NCBI GenBank assembly: GCA_016794525.1
Contig: JAEUJY010000068.1
Location: 1 to 64,000, forward strand
DNA: 64,000 nucleotides
Reading direction: 5' to 3'
From: Myxococcales bacterium
GTDB lineage: Bacteria; Myxococcota_A; Polyangia; Haliangiales; Haliangiaceae
The first letter of the stretch is position 1; every line of letters begins with the position of its first letter. A program made the translations under genes and the position numbers. Below, in pieces: positions 22,006-31,848 of this stretch. The notes beneath the pieces were generated by a model that was not told the origin of the DNA, ran no database searches, and saw nothing but the letters and a program-made list of their open reading frames with translations.

Positions 22006-22655
22006 GCCGCCGGCGCGCGCGGGTCGCCGTGGCGGCGCTGGCGGTGGTGGCGCTGGCGGCGCTGGGCCACGCCGAGCAGCGGCCGCAGCAGCGGACGATG
22101 CGCTTCGCCGAGCGCGGCACGACGCTGTACGTCACCACCGACGTCACCAACCTGTTCGACAAGGCCGCCTACGATCGCCTCGAGGACGGGCTGGCGTCGA
22201 CGGTGGTGATCCGGCTGTGGGTCTACCCGTCGGGCAAGAAGACGCCGGTGGCGTTCCAGCTGCTGCACCGCGAGGTGGTCTACGATCTGTGGGGCGAGAT
22301 CTACGAGGTCGCGGTGACCGGCCCCAGCGGCCGCCGGCTGTACCGGGTGAAGTACAAGGCCGAGGCGCTCAAGCTGGTGACCGGGCTGGACCAGGTGGCG
22401 ATCGCCGAGGTCGGCGCGATCCCGTACGACAAGCACTTCGAGCTGGCGATCGTCGCCGAGCTCAACCCGGTGTCGGCCGAGACGATGGCCGAGGTCCGGC
22501 GCTGGCTGTCCGACGGCGCCGGCGGCGGGCTCGACCGCGGCGGCTCGTTCTTCGGCTCGTTCGTGTCGGTGTTCGTCAACCTCAAGGTGCCCGACGCCGA
22601 TCGCGTGCTGCGGCTGGTGTCGCAGCCGTTCTACCGAAAGCGGCCCAAGCGATGA
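21999..22655 (+). CDS. DUF4390-like exported protein
   Basis: A 218-residue protein with a signal peptide (VAVAALAVVALAALGHA). The mature part has FAERGTTLYVTTDVTNLFDKAAYDRLEDGL and the late motif GSFFGSFVSVFVNLKVPDADRVLRLVSQPFYR, typical of DUF4390 proteins, which in many proteobacteria sit beside NtrY-type kinases. Its function is unknown. The ATG overlaps the stop of the Omp85-like gene by 7 nt (ATGGTGA), and its own stop overlaps the kinase start as ATGA, so all three are translationally coupled. Confidence 0.75.
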   Translation: MVSRRRARVAVAALAVVALAALGHAEQRPQQRTMRFAERGTTLYVTTDVTNLFDKAAYDRLEDGLASTVVIRLWVYPSGKKTPVAFQLLHREVVYDLWGEIYEVAVTGPSGRRLYRVKYKAEALKLVTGLDQVAIAEVGAIPYDKHFELAIVAELNPVSAETMAEVRRWLSDGAGGGLDRGGSFFGSFVSVFVNLKVPDADRVLRLVSQPFYRKRPKR

Positions 22656-24139
22656 GCGCCCCGCCGCGGTTCGCGCGCCGCACCGGCCTGCAGGTCAAGC
22701 TGGTCGCGCTGCTGCTGATCGTCGCGCTGATCCCGTCGGCGGCGGCCGCCTACCTGGTCACGCGGGTGTCGCGGCTCGCCGCCAACTTCGCCGCGGTCGA
22801 GGCCGAGTCGCGCAACCGCTCGCTCGAGCGCGCGCTGCGCACCTACCGCGAGCTGATCGAGACCAAGAAGCAGCACCTGTCCGAGGTGGCGCGCCGGCTG
22901 GCCGACGATCCGCGGATCGCCGCGCTCGACCCGGCGGCGCTCGAGCCGACGCTGGCCGCCGAGCCCGAGGTGGCGCGGCTGGCGCTGATCGATCGCGACG
23001 GCCGCGAGCTGGCCAAGGCCGAGCGCGCGCCGCCGCCCGGCACCGAGACCAAGAGCATCAAGTTCCCGCTGGCCGCCGGCGGCTCGCTCGAGGTCGGCGT
23101 GCCGGTGCCGGCCGGGCTGCAGCAGGAGCTGCGGCAGCTGTCGGACTCGATCACCGCCGCGCGCACGGTGGCCCAGAACCGCACCGCGCTGTCGGCCGGC
23201 TACGTCGTCGCGGTGTCGCTGATCGTCGCGACCTCGGCGATCGCGGCGATCCTCCTCGGCGTGTTCGCCGCCCGTCGGGTGACGACGCGGATCGCCGCGC
23301 TGGTCGACGTCGCGCGCGCGGTGTCGCGCGGCCAGCCCGAGACCCGCGTGCGGCTGCACGGCCGCGACGAGATGTCGGAGCTGGGCCAGGCGTTCGACAC
23401 GATGCTCGACGACCTCAGCCGCCAGCGCACCGAGATCGACTACCTGCAACGGATCGGCGCGTGGCAAGACGTGGCGCGGCGGCTGGCGCACGAGATCAAG
23501 AACCCGCTGACGCCGATCCAGCTGGCGGTGCAGCAGTGCGTGTCGTCGTACCAGGGCGACGACCCGCGGATGAAGCGGCTGCTGGCCGACACCGGCGAGA
23601 TCGTCGAGGAGGAGATCGCGTCGCTGCGGCGGCTGGTCGACACCTTCCGCACGCTGGGTCAGCTGCCGCGGGTCGAGGCGGCGCCGGTGCCGCTGCTCGA
23701 CATCGTCGAGGACCTCGGGCTCGACCCGGCGGTGGCGACGCGGCTGGTGATCAAGGCCCCGCCGGCGCCGGTGCAGGTGCGGGCCGACAAGCTCCTGCTC
23801 AAGCGGGTGCTGGCCAACCTGGTCGAGAACGGCATGCACGCCGGGCAGGAGGCGGGCAAGCCGGGCGCGGTCACGGTGTCGTGGCAGCCCAAGGCCGATC
23901 ACGTCGAGATCACCGTCGATGACGAGGGCAAGGGCGTCACCGCCGAGGCCCGCGCGCGGATCTTCGAGCCCTACGTCACGACCAAGGCCACCGGCACCGG
24001 GCTGGGCCTGGCGATCGCCAAGAAGATCGCCCTCGAGCACGGCGGCACGCTCGACGTCGCCGAGGCCGCGGCGCCGACCGGCGGCGCGCGCTTCGTGCTG
24101 ACGATCCCGCTGGCGGACGGCGGCGCTACGCCAGCGTGA
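22652..24139 (+). CDS. NtrY-like membrane sensor histidine kinase
   Basis: A 495-residue sensor kinase. The first transmembrane helix (about 15-37) is followed by a periplasmic sensor region, a second helix (YVVAVSLIVATSAIAAILLGVFAA, about 190-213) and a HAMP domain (about 210-265). The H-box is RLAHEIKNPLTPIQ with the phospho-His. The ATPase domain has N-box NLVENGMHAG, G1 DDEGKGV and G2 GTGLGLAIAKKI. It resembles NtrY. No NtrX-type response regulator follows; the next gene is convergent with a 14-bp overlap. Its partner is therefore elsewhere or among the sigma54 activators at 37-40 kb. Confidence 0.85.
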   Translation: MSAPPRFARRTGLQVKLVALLLIVALIPSAAAAYLVTRVSRLAANFAAVEAESRNRSLERALRTYRELIETKKQHLSEVARRLADDPRIAALDPAALEPTLAAEPEVARLALIDRDGRELAKAERAPPPGTETKSIKFPLAAGGSLEVGVPVPAGLQQELRQLSDSITAARTVAQNRTALSAGYVVAVSLIVATSAIAAILLGVFAARRVTTRIAALVDVARAVSRGQPETRVRLHGRDEMSELGQAFDTMLDDLSRQRTEIDYLQRIGAWQDVARRLAHEIKNPLTPIQLAVQQCVSSYQGDDPRMKRLLADTGEIVEEEIASLRRLVDTFRTLGQLPRVEAAPVPLLDIVEDLGLDPAVATRLVIKAPPAPVQVRADKLLLKRVLANLVENGMHAGQEAGKPGAVTVSWQPKADHVEITVDDEGKGVTAEARARIFEPYVTTKATGTGLGLAIAKKIALEHGGTLDVAEAAAPTGGARFVLTIPLADGGATPA

Positions 24140-24608
24140 CCAGGCAGGCGTCGGCGCCGCTGACCTCGAGCCGGCCCGGCGCCTCGATCGCGACGATCGC
24201 CGCCTTGCCGTCCTTGAACGAGATCAGCCCGCGGCGCGCGCGCACGCCCAGCCCGGGCGCGGCGAGGTCGACGTCGAGGCCGAGCGCCTTGGTGAACGCG
24301 GCGGTGCCGTCGGCGAGCATGACGATCTTGCCGAGCGCGCCGTGCTGCGCGGCCCACGCCTGCATCACCCACGCGTCGTTGACCGCGAGGCACGCGACGA
24401 GGTCGACGCCGCGCGCCGCGAACTCGTCGAGGCGCGCCACGTAGCCCGGCAGGTGCTGGTTCGAGCAGGTCGGCGTGAACGCGCCGGGCACCGCGAACAT
24501 GACGACGTGCTTGCCGGCGAACAGCGCGGCCGGATCGACGTCCTGGGGCCCCTCGGCGGTCGCCTGCTTGATGGTCACCGACGGGATGGGGTCACCGGCC
24601 TTGATCAT
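24126..24608 (-). CDS. Peroxiredoxin of the Prx5/AhpC-TSA family
   Basis: A 160-residue thiol peroxidase. The start MIKAGDPIPSVTIK and the catalytic motif PGAFTPTCSNQHLPGY (peroxidatic Cys about 48) are diagnostic of Prx5-type redoxin domains. A possible second cysteine lies in VACLAVND, and another near the end in GADACLVTL, so resolution may be intramolecular or by glutaredoxin/thioredoxin. It would reduce peroxides in the cytosol. TACCGT lies 7 nt before the ATG. It converges on the NtrY-like gene, overlapping it by 14 bp, and is divergent from the kinase-TPR gene. Confidence 0.88.
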   Translation of the reverse strand: MIKAGDPIPSVTIKQATAEGPQDVDPAALFAGKHVVMFAVPGAFTPTCSNQHLPGYVARLDEFAARGVDLVACLAVNDAWVMQAWAAQHGALGKIVMLADGTAAFTKALGLDVDLAAPGLGVRARRGLISFKDGKAAIVAIEAPGRLEVSGADACLVTLA

Positions 24609-24615
24609 GGCGGCC

Positions 24616-24621
24616 ACGGTA
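24616..24621 (-). promoter_or_regulatory. Putative -10 box TACCGT, leaderless
   Basis: TACCGT ends 7 nt before the ATG of the peroxiredoxin gene, which lacks a Shine-Dalgarno. Confidence 0.4.
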
Positions 24622-24688
24622 GCGCTCCCCGGGACCCGCGCCAAGGCGGTGCCGCACTTCGCCGGCGAGCGCCGCTGCGCGCGGCGGG

Positions 24689-24694
24689 TAGGAT
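24689..24694 (+). promoter_or_regulatory. Putative -10 box TAGGAT, leaderless
   Basis: TAGGAT ends 5 nt before the ATG of the kinase-TPR gene, placing +1 at or within the start codon. Confidence 0.45.
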
Positions 24695-24699
24695 GCGCC

Positions 24700-27612
24700 A
24701 TGGCGTCTGAGGACCTGCCGGCGAGCGGCGCGACCACGATCGACAGCTTCTTGCGCGCGGCGGCCGCGGCCGCGCCGGTGCCGGTGCCGGCGACGCTCGA
24801 CCAGCCGCTGGCCGACGACGCGCGCTACGGCGACGTCGCCGAGCTGGCGCGCGGCGGCATGGGGCGGATCCTGACGGCGCGCGATCAGCGCCTCGGCCGC
24901 ACCGTCGCGATCAAGGAGCTGCGCGCGCCCAACCCGGCGCTGATGCGCCGCTTCGCGCGCGAGACGATGATCACCGCGCGGCTGTCGCACCCGTCGATCG
25001 TCAGCGTGCTCGAGGCCGGGCTGCGGCCGTCGGGGACGCCGTGGTTCGCGATGAAGCTGGTGCCCGGCCGCCCGCTCGATCGGGTGATCGCCGACGCCGC
25101 GACGCCGGCCGCGCGCCGCGCGCTCTTGCCCCACGTGCTGGCGGTCGCCGACGCGATGGCCTACGCGCACCAGGAGCGCGTGGTCCACCGCGATCTCAAG
25201 CCGCACAACGTGCTGGTGGGGCAGTTCGGCGAGACCGTCGTCATCGACTGGGGGCTGGCCAAGGATCTGGCGGCGCCCGACGACGACGACGACGCGGCGG
25301 CCGCCGGCGACGACGACGCGTCCGCCGCCACGCGCGCCGGCGACGTGCTGGGCACGCCGGCGTACATGCCGCCCGAGCAGGCCGCCGGCGCGGCGGTCGA
25401 CGAGCGGGCCGACGTCTACGCGATCGGCGCGCTGGCGTACCACGTGCTCGCCGGGGCGGCGCCGTACGTCGGCGACGACGGCGCCGCGGTGCTGGCGCAG
25501 GTGCGGGCGACGCCGCCCCCGTCGCTGGCCAGCCGCGCGCCCGACGTGCCCGCCGAGCTGGTGGCGATCGTCGCGCGGGCGATGGCGCGGGCGCCGGCCG
25601 ATCGATACCCCAGCGCGCGCGAGCTGGCGGCCGACCTGCGCCGGTACCTGGCCGGCCAGCTGGTCGGCGCCCACGCGTACTCCGCGGGCGAGCTGCTGCG
25701 GCGGTGGGTGCGGCGGCACCGCGGCGCGCTGGCGGTCGCGGTCGCGGCGCTGGTGGTGCTGGCGGTCGGCGGCGCGCTGGCGATCCGCGGCGTGCTGGCC
25801 GGCGAGCGACGCGCCGACGCGCAGCGCGCCGGCGCCGAGCGCAACCGCGGCGACGCCGAGGAGCTGTTGCGGTTCATGCTCGGCGATCTGCGCGCCAAGC
25901 TGACGCCGGTCGGCAAGCTCGAGGTGCTCGACGCGGTGGTGCAGAAGGCCCGCGCCTACTACGCGAGCCGGCCGATCGGGACGACGCCCGCCGAGCGGCG
26001 CACCCGCGCGCAGATCCACGAGGGGCTGGCCGCGGTGATCCGCGGGCGCGGCGACTCCGCCGGCGCGCTGGCCGAGCTGCGCGTCGCCAAGGACCTGCGC
26101 GCCGGGCTGGCCGAGGCGTCACCCGACGATCGCCGCGCGCTGGTGGCGCTGGCGCACCGCTTCGCCGAGGTCCACATGACCCAGGGCGACCCGGCGGCCG
26201 CGCGCGCCGCGGTGGCCGAGGGCCTGGCGGTGGCGCGGCCTGGCGACGGGCTGGGCGTGGACGACGAACGCTTCGGGCTGCTGCTGATCGACGCCGAGGC
26301 GTCGATGGCCGAGGGCCAGCTCGAGCGCGCGCGGACGACGCTCGACGACGCGCTCGCGCTGGCCGAGGCGATGATCCGGGTGGCGCCCGACGACGACGCG
26401 CTGCGCGGCGAGGTGATCGGCGTCTACCAGCGGCGCGGCCAGGTCTACCAGCGCCTCGGCGATCTGGCCCACGCGCTGGCCGACGCCGAGGCGAACCTGG
26501 GCGTCACCGAGGGGCTGGCGGCGCGCGCGCCCGACGACCCCGCCCGCCAGCGCGACGTCTACGGCGCGCACCTGCAGATCGCCGGCGTGCGGCTGGCCCA
26601 GGGCGACGCCCCCGGCGCGCGCGCCGCGGCCGACCGGGCCCACGCGGTCGCGACGGCGCTGACCGGCCGCGATCCCGAGAACGCGCTGTGGCAGCGCGAC
26701 CTCGCCGAGGGCGAGCTCGCGGTCGGCGACGCGGCCCGCGCCGGCGGCGACACCGGCGCCGCGCTCGAGCGCTACCGCCGCGGCGAGGCGATCCACGCGC
26801 GGCTGGTGGCGAGCGATCCGGCCAGCGCCGCCGCGCGCTACGGCCTGATCATGGCCCGCAACAAGATCGCCGAGACGCTGTTCATGCGTGGCGAGTCGTG
26901 GGCCGCGCTCGACGCGCACCGCGCGGTGCGGGCCGACCTGCGGGCGCTGGTGGCGCGCGCGCCCGACGACGTGGTCGCACGCCGCCTGCTCGCCCACAAC
27001 CTGCGCGCGGTCGCGGCGCTGCAGGTCGGCCTGGCCGAGGCCAACGAGGAGCGGGTCCCCGCCGACGTCGCGCCGCAGCTCGCCGAGGCCCACGACCTGT
27101 ACGCGGCGATCGTCGCGCAGGCGCCGGCCAGCGTCGCGCTGCGCCGCGAGGCCGCCGAGATCGATCGCGGCCAGGCGGAGCTGGCCCGGGTGCAGGGCGA
27201 TCTGCCGACGGCGCTGGCGGCCTATCAGCGCTGGCAGGCGCTGGTCGAGCAGCTCGGCGCGAGCCAGCCCGACAGCGTCGAGCTCGCCCGCGACGTGATC
27301 ATCGCCCAGACCAAGATCGGCGCGATCGAGCTGCAGGCGACGCACACCGCTGCCGCGCTGGCCGCGCTGGCGCGCGCGGTCGAGCGCGCCGAGGCCCTGG
27401 CCGCGCGGTTGCCCGCTAACCAGGACGCCCGCATGCTGGTCACCGCGACCAACGATCGCCTGGGCGACGCGCGGGTCGCGGCCGGCGATCGCGCCGGGGC
27501 CCGCGTCGCCTACCAGCGCGGCGCCGCGAGCGCCGAGGAGGCGCCCGGCGATCCCCACGCGGTGGCGTACGCCGCCGAGATCCGCCGCAAGCTCGCGGCC
27601 TGCTGCCGCTGA
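24700..27612 (+). CDS. Membrane Ser/Thr protein kinase with TPR region
   Basis: A 970-residue protein. The kinase domain (about 42-320) has a Gly loop RGGMGRIL, Lys 72 in VAIK, HRDLKPHN (about 163), and DWG (183-185) replacing the usual DFG. GTPAYMPPEQ is the P+1 region. A transmembrane helix follows (GALAVAVAALVVLAVGGALAI, about 345-365). The C-terminal 600 or so residues are Ala/Arg/Asp-rich helical TPR-like repeats (motifs RRGQVYQRLGDLAHALADAE, RDLAEGELAVGDAARAGGD). DWG kinases with a C-terminal TPR block are frequent in Myxococcota and Planctomycetes. The TPR part would be on the far side of the membrane. It is a single-gene unit. Confidence 0.9.
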   Translation: MASEDLPASGATTIDSFLRAAAAAAPVPVPATLDQPLADDARYGDVAELARGGMGRILTARDQRLGRTVAIKELRAPNPALMRRFARETMITARLSHPSIVSVLEAGLRPSGTPWFAMKLVPGRPLDRVIADAATPAARRALLPHVLAVADAMAYAHQERVVHRDLKPHNVLVGQFGETVVIDWGLAKDLAAPDDDDDAAAAGDDDASAATRAGDVLGTPAYMPPEQAAGAAVDERADVYAIGALAYHVLAGAAPYVGDDGAAVLAQVRATPPPSLASRAPDVPAELVAIVARAMARAPADRYPSARELAADLRRYLAGQLVGAHAYSAGELLRRWVRRHRGALAVAVAALVVLAVGGALAIRGVLAGERRADAQRAGAERNRGDAEELLRFMLGDLRAKLTPVGKLEVLDAVVQKARAYYASRPIGTTPAERRTRAQIHEGLAAVIRGRGDSAGALAELRVAKDLRAGLAEASPDDRRALVALAHRFAEVHMTQGDPAAARAAVAEGLAVARPGDGLGVDDERFGLLLIDAEASMAEGQLERARTTLDDALALAEAMIRVAPDDDALRGEVIGVYQRRGQVYQRLGDLAHALADAEANLGVTEGLAARAPDDPARQRDVYGAHLQIAGVRLAQGDAPGARAAADRAHAVATALTGRDPENALWQRDLAEGELAVGDAARAGGDTGAALERYRRGEAIHARLVASDPASAAARYGLIMARNKIAETLFMRGESWAALDAHRAVRADLRALVARAPDDVVARRLLAHNLRAVAALQVGLAEANEERVPADVAPQLAEAHDLYAAIVAQAPASVALRREAAEIDRGQAELARVQGDLPTALAAYQRWQALVEQLGASQPDSVELARDVIIAQTKIGAIELQATHTAAALAALARAVERAEALAARLPANQDARMLVTATNDRLGDARVAAGDRAGARVAYQRGAASAEEAPGDPHAVAYAAEIRRKLAACCR

Positions 27613-27628
27613 CGCCACGTCAGCCGGG

Positions 27629-27644
27629 GTGCGCGCAAGCGCAC
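27629..27644 (+). terminator. Small hairpin with GNRA-type tetraloop after the kinase-TPR gene
   Basis: GTGCGC and GCGCAC enclose a GCAA loop, 16 nt after the stop codon. There is no T-tract. It may be a terminator or 3-prime-end stabiliser. Confidence 0.3.
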
Positions 27645-27691
27645 ACTTGCCGCGGCGCGGCGCGTGGCCATGCTGTCGGCGGAGGTCCACC

Positions 27692-27967
27692 ATGACGGCT
27701 CGTACTGGCTTCGCCAACCTGATGACCGAACTCAAGAAGACCCGCGACGAGCTGCGGCTGCAGATGCACCTCGCCGGCATGGAGGCCCGCGCCACCTGGG
27801 AGAAGCTGGAGCCCAAGGTCGACGAGCTCGAGCGCAAGGCCACCGCGGCCGGCGACGCCGCCGCCGCGGAGTTCGAGGGCGCGATCGACTCGCTCGGCAA
27901 GGCGCTGGCGCGGCTGCGCGACGAGATCGTGCCGCCGCCGCCGCCGCCCGCCGGCCCGAAGCTCTAG
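27692..27967 (+). CDS. Small coiled-coil protein of unknown function
   Basis: A 91-residue protein with a real Shine-Dalgarno (GGAGG at 27681-27685, 6 nt before the ATG). It is highly charged and helical with heptad-like spacing (LMTELKKTRDELRLQMHLAGMEA, WEKLEPKVDELERKATAAG) and ends in a polyproline tail (IVPPPPPPAGPKL). Such small cytosolic coiled-coil proteins are common in Myxococcota and have no known function. It is independent of the kinase upstream and converges on the FHA-GGDEF gene with 31 bp between stops. Confidence 0.75.
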   Translation: MTARTGFANLMTELKKTRDELRLQMHLAGMEARATWEKLEPKVDELERKATAAGDAAAAEFEGAIDSLGKALARLRDEIVPPPPPPAGPKL

Positions 27968-27998
27968 TCACGGGGCGTTCGGATCGCTGCCGCGCGCG

Positions 27999-28880
<882 letters not shown>

Positions 28881-28905
28881 CGGAAGCGCGCGATTCCTAA
28901 GCTGA

Positions 28906-28934
28906 ATTGAACCAACGCCGATCGCCCGTGTCAA
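28906..28934 (-). promoter_or_regulatory. Putative sigma70-type promoter of the FHA-GGDEF gene
   Basis: Perfect -35 TTGACA (28929-28934 on the minus strand), a 17-bp spacer and -10 TTCAAT (28906-28911). The predicted leader is about 18 nt, so unlike several neighbours this mRNA is not leaderless. Confidence 0.55.
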
Positions 28935-29100
28935 TGTGCGCACGCCAGCTGGTGCCGGATTCTGGTGGGCGGCTGGCGTGGGCGTCTAGAACCCGTTCGA
29001 TTCCGGTCGCTTGGCCCCCTGGAAACTGTCCCTTCTTGCGACGCGGTAGGGCTAAATATCGGTTTGATTCTGTGTGGTTGAGGGGGTAGATCCTGTCCCC

Positions 29101-29862
29101 GTGCTGGCTGATCCCTTCGAGATGCGCGGCGATGGCCGTGGAGTGCTGTGTATCCACGGGTTTACCGGGTCGCCGTACGAGATGAGGGGGCTGGGCGAGT
29201 CGCTGGCGGCGCGGGGGATGACGGTGCGAGGGATGGCGGTGCCGGGGCACGCGACGCGGATCGAGGATCTATACGAGAAGACGTGGCGCGACTGGGTGGC
29301 GGGGGTGGAGGCGGAGTTCGACGCGCTGGCGGCGCGCTGCGATCGGGTGGCGGTGGTGGGGCAGTCGCTGGGCGGGCTGCTCGCGCTGTACCTGGCGACG
29401 CGCCGGGCGCCGGCGACGGTGGTGTCGCTGGCGGCGCCGCTGTGGCTCGAGGGGTTCGGCGGCGTGGTGGCGCGGGCGCTGACCAAGGGGCCGCTGGCCG
29501 GGCGGGTGCGGACGCTGCCCAAGCTCGGCGGCTCCGACGTGCGCGACCCGGCGGTGCGCGCCGAGAACCCGTGCTACCGCGGCTTCCCGGTGGCGGCGCT
29601 CGGCGAGCTGCTGGCGTTCATGGACGTCGTCGACGTCGCGCTGCCGCAGGTGCGGGCGCCGCTCCTGGTGATGCACGCGACCCAGGACCACACCGCGCCG
29701 GTGGCGTCGGCGCGGCGGATCGTCGCGCGCGCCGGGTCGCGCGAGCGGCCGGCGCTGACGATCCTCCCCGAGAGCTACCACCTGATCAGCTGCGACGTGG
29801 AGCGCGACCGCGTGGCCGCCGAGGTCGGCGCCTGGTGCGCGCGCCACCTCGCGGCGACGTGA
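29101..29862 (+). CDS. Alpha/beta hydrolase, carboxylesterase/monoacylglycerol lipase family
   Basis: A 253-residue cytosolic serine hydrolase like Est30/bacterial monoacylglycerol lipase. The oxyanion segment is VLCIHGFTGSPYEMRG, the nucleophile elbow GQSLGG, the acid HATQDHTAPV and the base ESYHLIS. GTG at 29101 is chosen because codons between an upstream in-frame GTG (29074) and this point lack G/C third-position bias; ATG at 29122 is also possible. The upstream 130 bp is relatively AT-rich and likely holds its promoter, but I cannot pick clear boxes. It is 12 bp upstream of glpK on the same strand, so released glycerol could feed glycerol kinase. Confidence 0.85.
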   Translation: MLADPFEMRGDGRGVLCIHGFTGSPYEMRGLGESLAARGMTVRGMAVPGHATRIEDLYEKTWRDWVAGVEAEFDALAARCDRVAVVGQSLGGLLALYLATRRAPATVVSLAAPLWLEGFGGVVARALTKGPLAGRVRTLPKLGGSDVRDPAVRAENPCYRGFPVAALGELLAFMDVVDVALPQVRAPLLVMHATQDHTAPVASARRIVARAGSRERPALTILPESYHLISCDVERDRVAAEVGAWCARHLAAT

Positions 29863-29874
29863 TACACGACGGCC

Positions 29875-31350
29875 ATGCGCCACGTCATCGCCATCGATCA
29901 GGGCACCACCGGCAGCACCGTGCTGATCCTCGACGAGACGCTGCGGCTGGTCGGCCGCGGCTACCGCGAGTTCGCGCAGCACTACCCCCAGCCGGGCTGG
30001 GTCGAGCACGAGCCCGAGGAGATCTGGGCGTCGGTGCAGGACGCGCTCGGCCAGGCGCTGACCCAGGCGGCGGTGCCGGCGGGCTCGATCGCGGCGATCG
30101 GCATCACCAACCAGCGCGAGACCACCGTCGTGTGGGACCGCAAGACCGGCAAGGCGGTGCACCGCGCGATCGTCTGGCAGGACCGACGCACCGCCGACAC
30201 CTGCGCGAAGCTCAAGGCCGCCGGCCACGAGGCCAACGTCCGCGCCCGCACCGGCCTGACGCTCGACCCGTACTTCTCGGGCACCAAGATCGCCTGGCTC
30301 TTGCGCAACGACGCCGCGGTCGCCACCGCGGCGCACCACGGCGAGCTGGCGTTCGGCACGATCGACAGCTACCTCCTGTGGCGCCTGACCGGCGGCGCGG
30401 TCCACGCCACCGACGTCACCAACGCGTCGCGCACGCTCTTGTTCGACTTGCACACCCGGGCCTGGTCCGACGAGCTGTGCGCGCTGATCGGCGTCGAGCC
30501 CAAGCTGCTGCCGACGGTGGTGCCGTCGGCGGGCACCTGCGGCACCACCCGCGGCGTGCCCGGCCTGCCCGACGGCATCGCGATCGCCGGCCTCGCCGGT
30601 GATCAGCAGTCGGCGCTGTTCGGGCAGGCGTGCTTCGAGCCGGGCCTGGCCAAGTGCACCTACGGCACCGGCGCCTTCATCCTGATGAACACCGGCGAGC
30701 GGCCGGTGATGTCGCACCGCGGCCTGTTGACGACGGTCGCGTGGCAGATCCCCGGCGAGTTCACCTACGCGCTCGAGGGCTCGGCGTTCATCGCCGGCGC
30801 CGCGGTGCAGTGGCTGCGCGACGGCCTCGGCTTCTTCAGCTCGGCCAAGGAGGTCGAGGCGCTGGCCGCGTCGGTGCCCGACTCCGGTGGCGTCGTCGTG
30901 GTGCCGGCGTTCACCGGGCTGGGCGCGCCGCACTGGCGGCCCGACGCCCGCGGCCTGATCACCGGGCTGACCCGCGGCACCACCCGCGCCCACCTCGCGC
31001 GGGCGACGCTCGAGGGCATCGCGCTGCAGAACGTCGACATCCTGCGGGCGATGGAGGCCGACTCGATGCGCCACCTGACGACGCTGCGGGTCGACGGCGG
31101 CGCCGCCGCCAACGATCTGCTGATGCAGTTCCAGAGCGACGTGCTCGGCGTCGAGATCAGCCGCCCCGAGCTGGTCGAGACCACCGCGCTGGGCGCGGCG
31201 TTCCTGGCCGGCCTCGGCGCCGGCGTGTGGCAGGACAAGGGCGCGATCGCCCGCACCTGGCGCGAGGAGCGGCGGTTCAAGCCGTCGGCCGACCGCGCCG
31301 CCGTCGACGCGCACCTGGCGCGCTGGGCCGCCGCGGTGGCCAAGGCGTGA
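29875..31350 (+). CDS. glpK: Glycerol kinase
   Basis: A 491-residue FGGY-family kinase phosphorylating glycerol to glycerol-3-phosphate with ATP. Characteristic segments are IDQGTTGSTVLI at the N-terminus, ITNQRETTVVWDR, WQDRRTADTC, GLTLDPYFSGTKIAWLL, YGTGAFILMNTG, WRPDARGLITGLTRGT and RVDGGAAANDLLMQFQSD. Length is normal. It follows the esterase by 12 bp, a sensible lipid-degradation pair, and its stop overlaps the next GTG as GTGA. No glycerol facilitator or glpD is adjacent. Confidence 0.96.
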   Translation: MRHVIAIDQGTTGSTVLILDETLRLVGRGYREFAQHYPQPGWVEHEPEEIWASVQDALGQALTQAAVPAGSIAAIGITNQRETTVVWDRKTGKAVHRAIVWQDRRTADTCAKLKAAGHEANVRARTGLTLDPYFSGTKIAWLLRNDAAVATAAHHGELAFGTIDSYLLWRLTGGAVHATDVTNASRTLLFDLHTRAWSDELCALIGVEPKLLPTVVPSAGTCGTTRGVPGLPDGIAIAGLAGDQQSALFGQACFEPGLAKCTYGTGAFILMNTGERPVMSHRGLLTTVAWQIPGEFTYALEGSAFIAGAAVQWLRDGLGFFSSAKEVEALAASVPDSGGVVVVPAFTGLGAPHWRPDARGLITGLTRGTTRAHLARATLEGIALQNVDILRAMEADSMRHLTTLRVDGGAAANDLLMQFQSDVLGVEISRPELVETTALGAAFLAGLGAGVWQDKGAIARTWREERRFKPSADRAAVDAHLARWAAAVAKA

Positions 31351-31841
31351 CCGACGCGCCGGTCGGCAAGCCGCGGCTGACGATCACGATGATCGCGTTC
31401 GCGGTGCTCGGCCTGGGCATCCCGGCCGTCGCGATCGCCGTGGCCTACAAGTCGTGCATGGGCACGACGGTGCGCGGCGCGATCGCGCTCACCGGGGCCG
31501 GCGACCCGTGGAAGGCGCGGCTGCTCGGCTGCGCCGCCGAGGCCGACGGCCGCACCGCCGCGCTCGACGCCGGCGGCGCGCCGGTGGTGCGCGCGACGCT
31601 GGATCCGATCGACGGCCCGCGGCTGGAGCTGGCGGCGCCGGGGCGGCCGCCGATCGTCCTGACCGCCGCGACCTGCCCTGGCCTGGTGGTCACGCAGCGC
31701 GTCGCCGGCAAGCGCGACGACGGCAGCGCGATCCTCGACGGCAGCTTCGCGGTGGCCTGCGCCGTGCCGGCCGGGCACCCGCTGGCCGGCGCGCGGGTCG
31801 ACGGCGACGGCTGGTGGAACAGCTGCAAGCTGTCGAACTGA
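31347..31841 (+). CDS. Membrane-anchored protein of unknown function
   Basis: A 164-residue protein with one N-terminal transmembrane segment (ITMIAFAVLGLGIPAVAIAVAY, about 13-34) and a periplasmic-looking domain with several cysteines (YKSCMGTT, LLGCAAEADG, AATCPGLV, VACAVPAG, NSCKLSN). GTG start overlaps the glpK stop, implying cotranscription. No family is recognised. It ends just before a strong hairpin pair. Confidence 0.65.
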   Translation: MTDAPVGKPRLTITMIAFAVLGLGIPAVAIAVAYKSCMGTTVRGAIALTGAGDPWKARLLGCAAEADGRTAALDAGGAPVVRATLDPIDGPRLELAAPGRPPIVLTAATCPGLVVTQRVAGKRDDGSAILDGSFAVACAVPAGHPLAGARVDGDGWWNSCKLSN

Positions 31842-31848
31842 GCTCCTT

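Noticed and set aside
27629..27644. GCAA-loop hairpin considered as a small RNA or riboswitch
   Set aside because: Only a 6-bp stem with no further structure or promoter; kept merely as a possible transcript-end hairpin.
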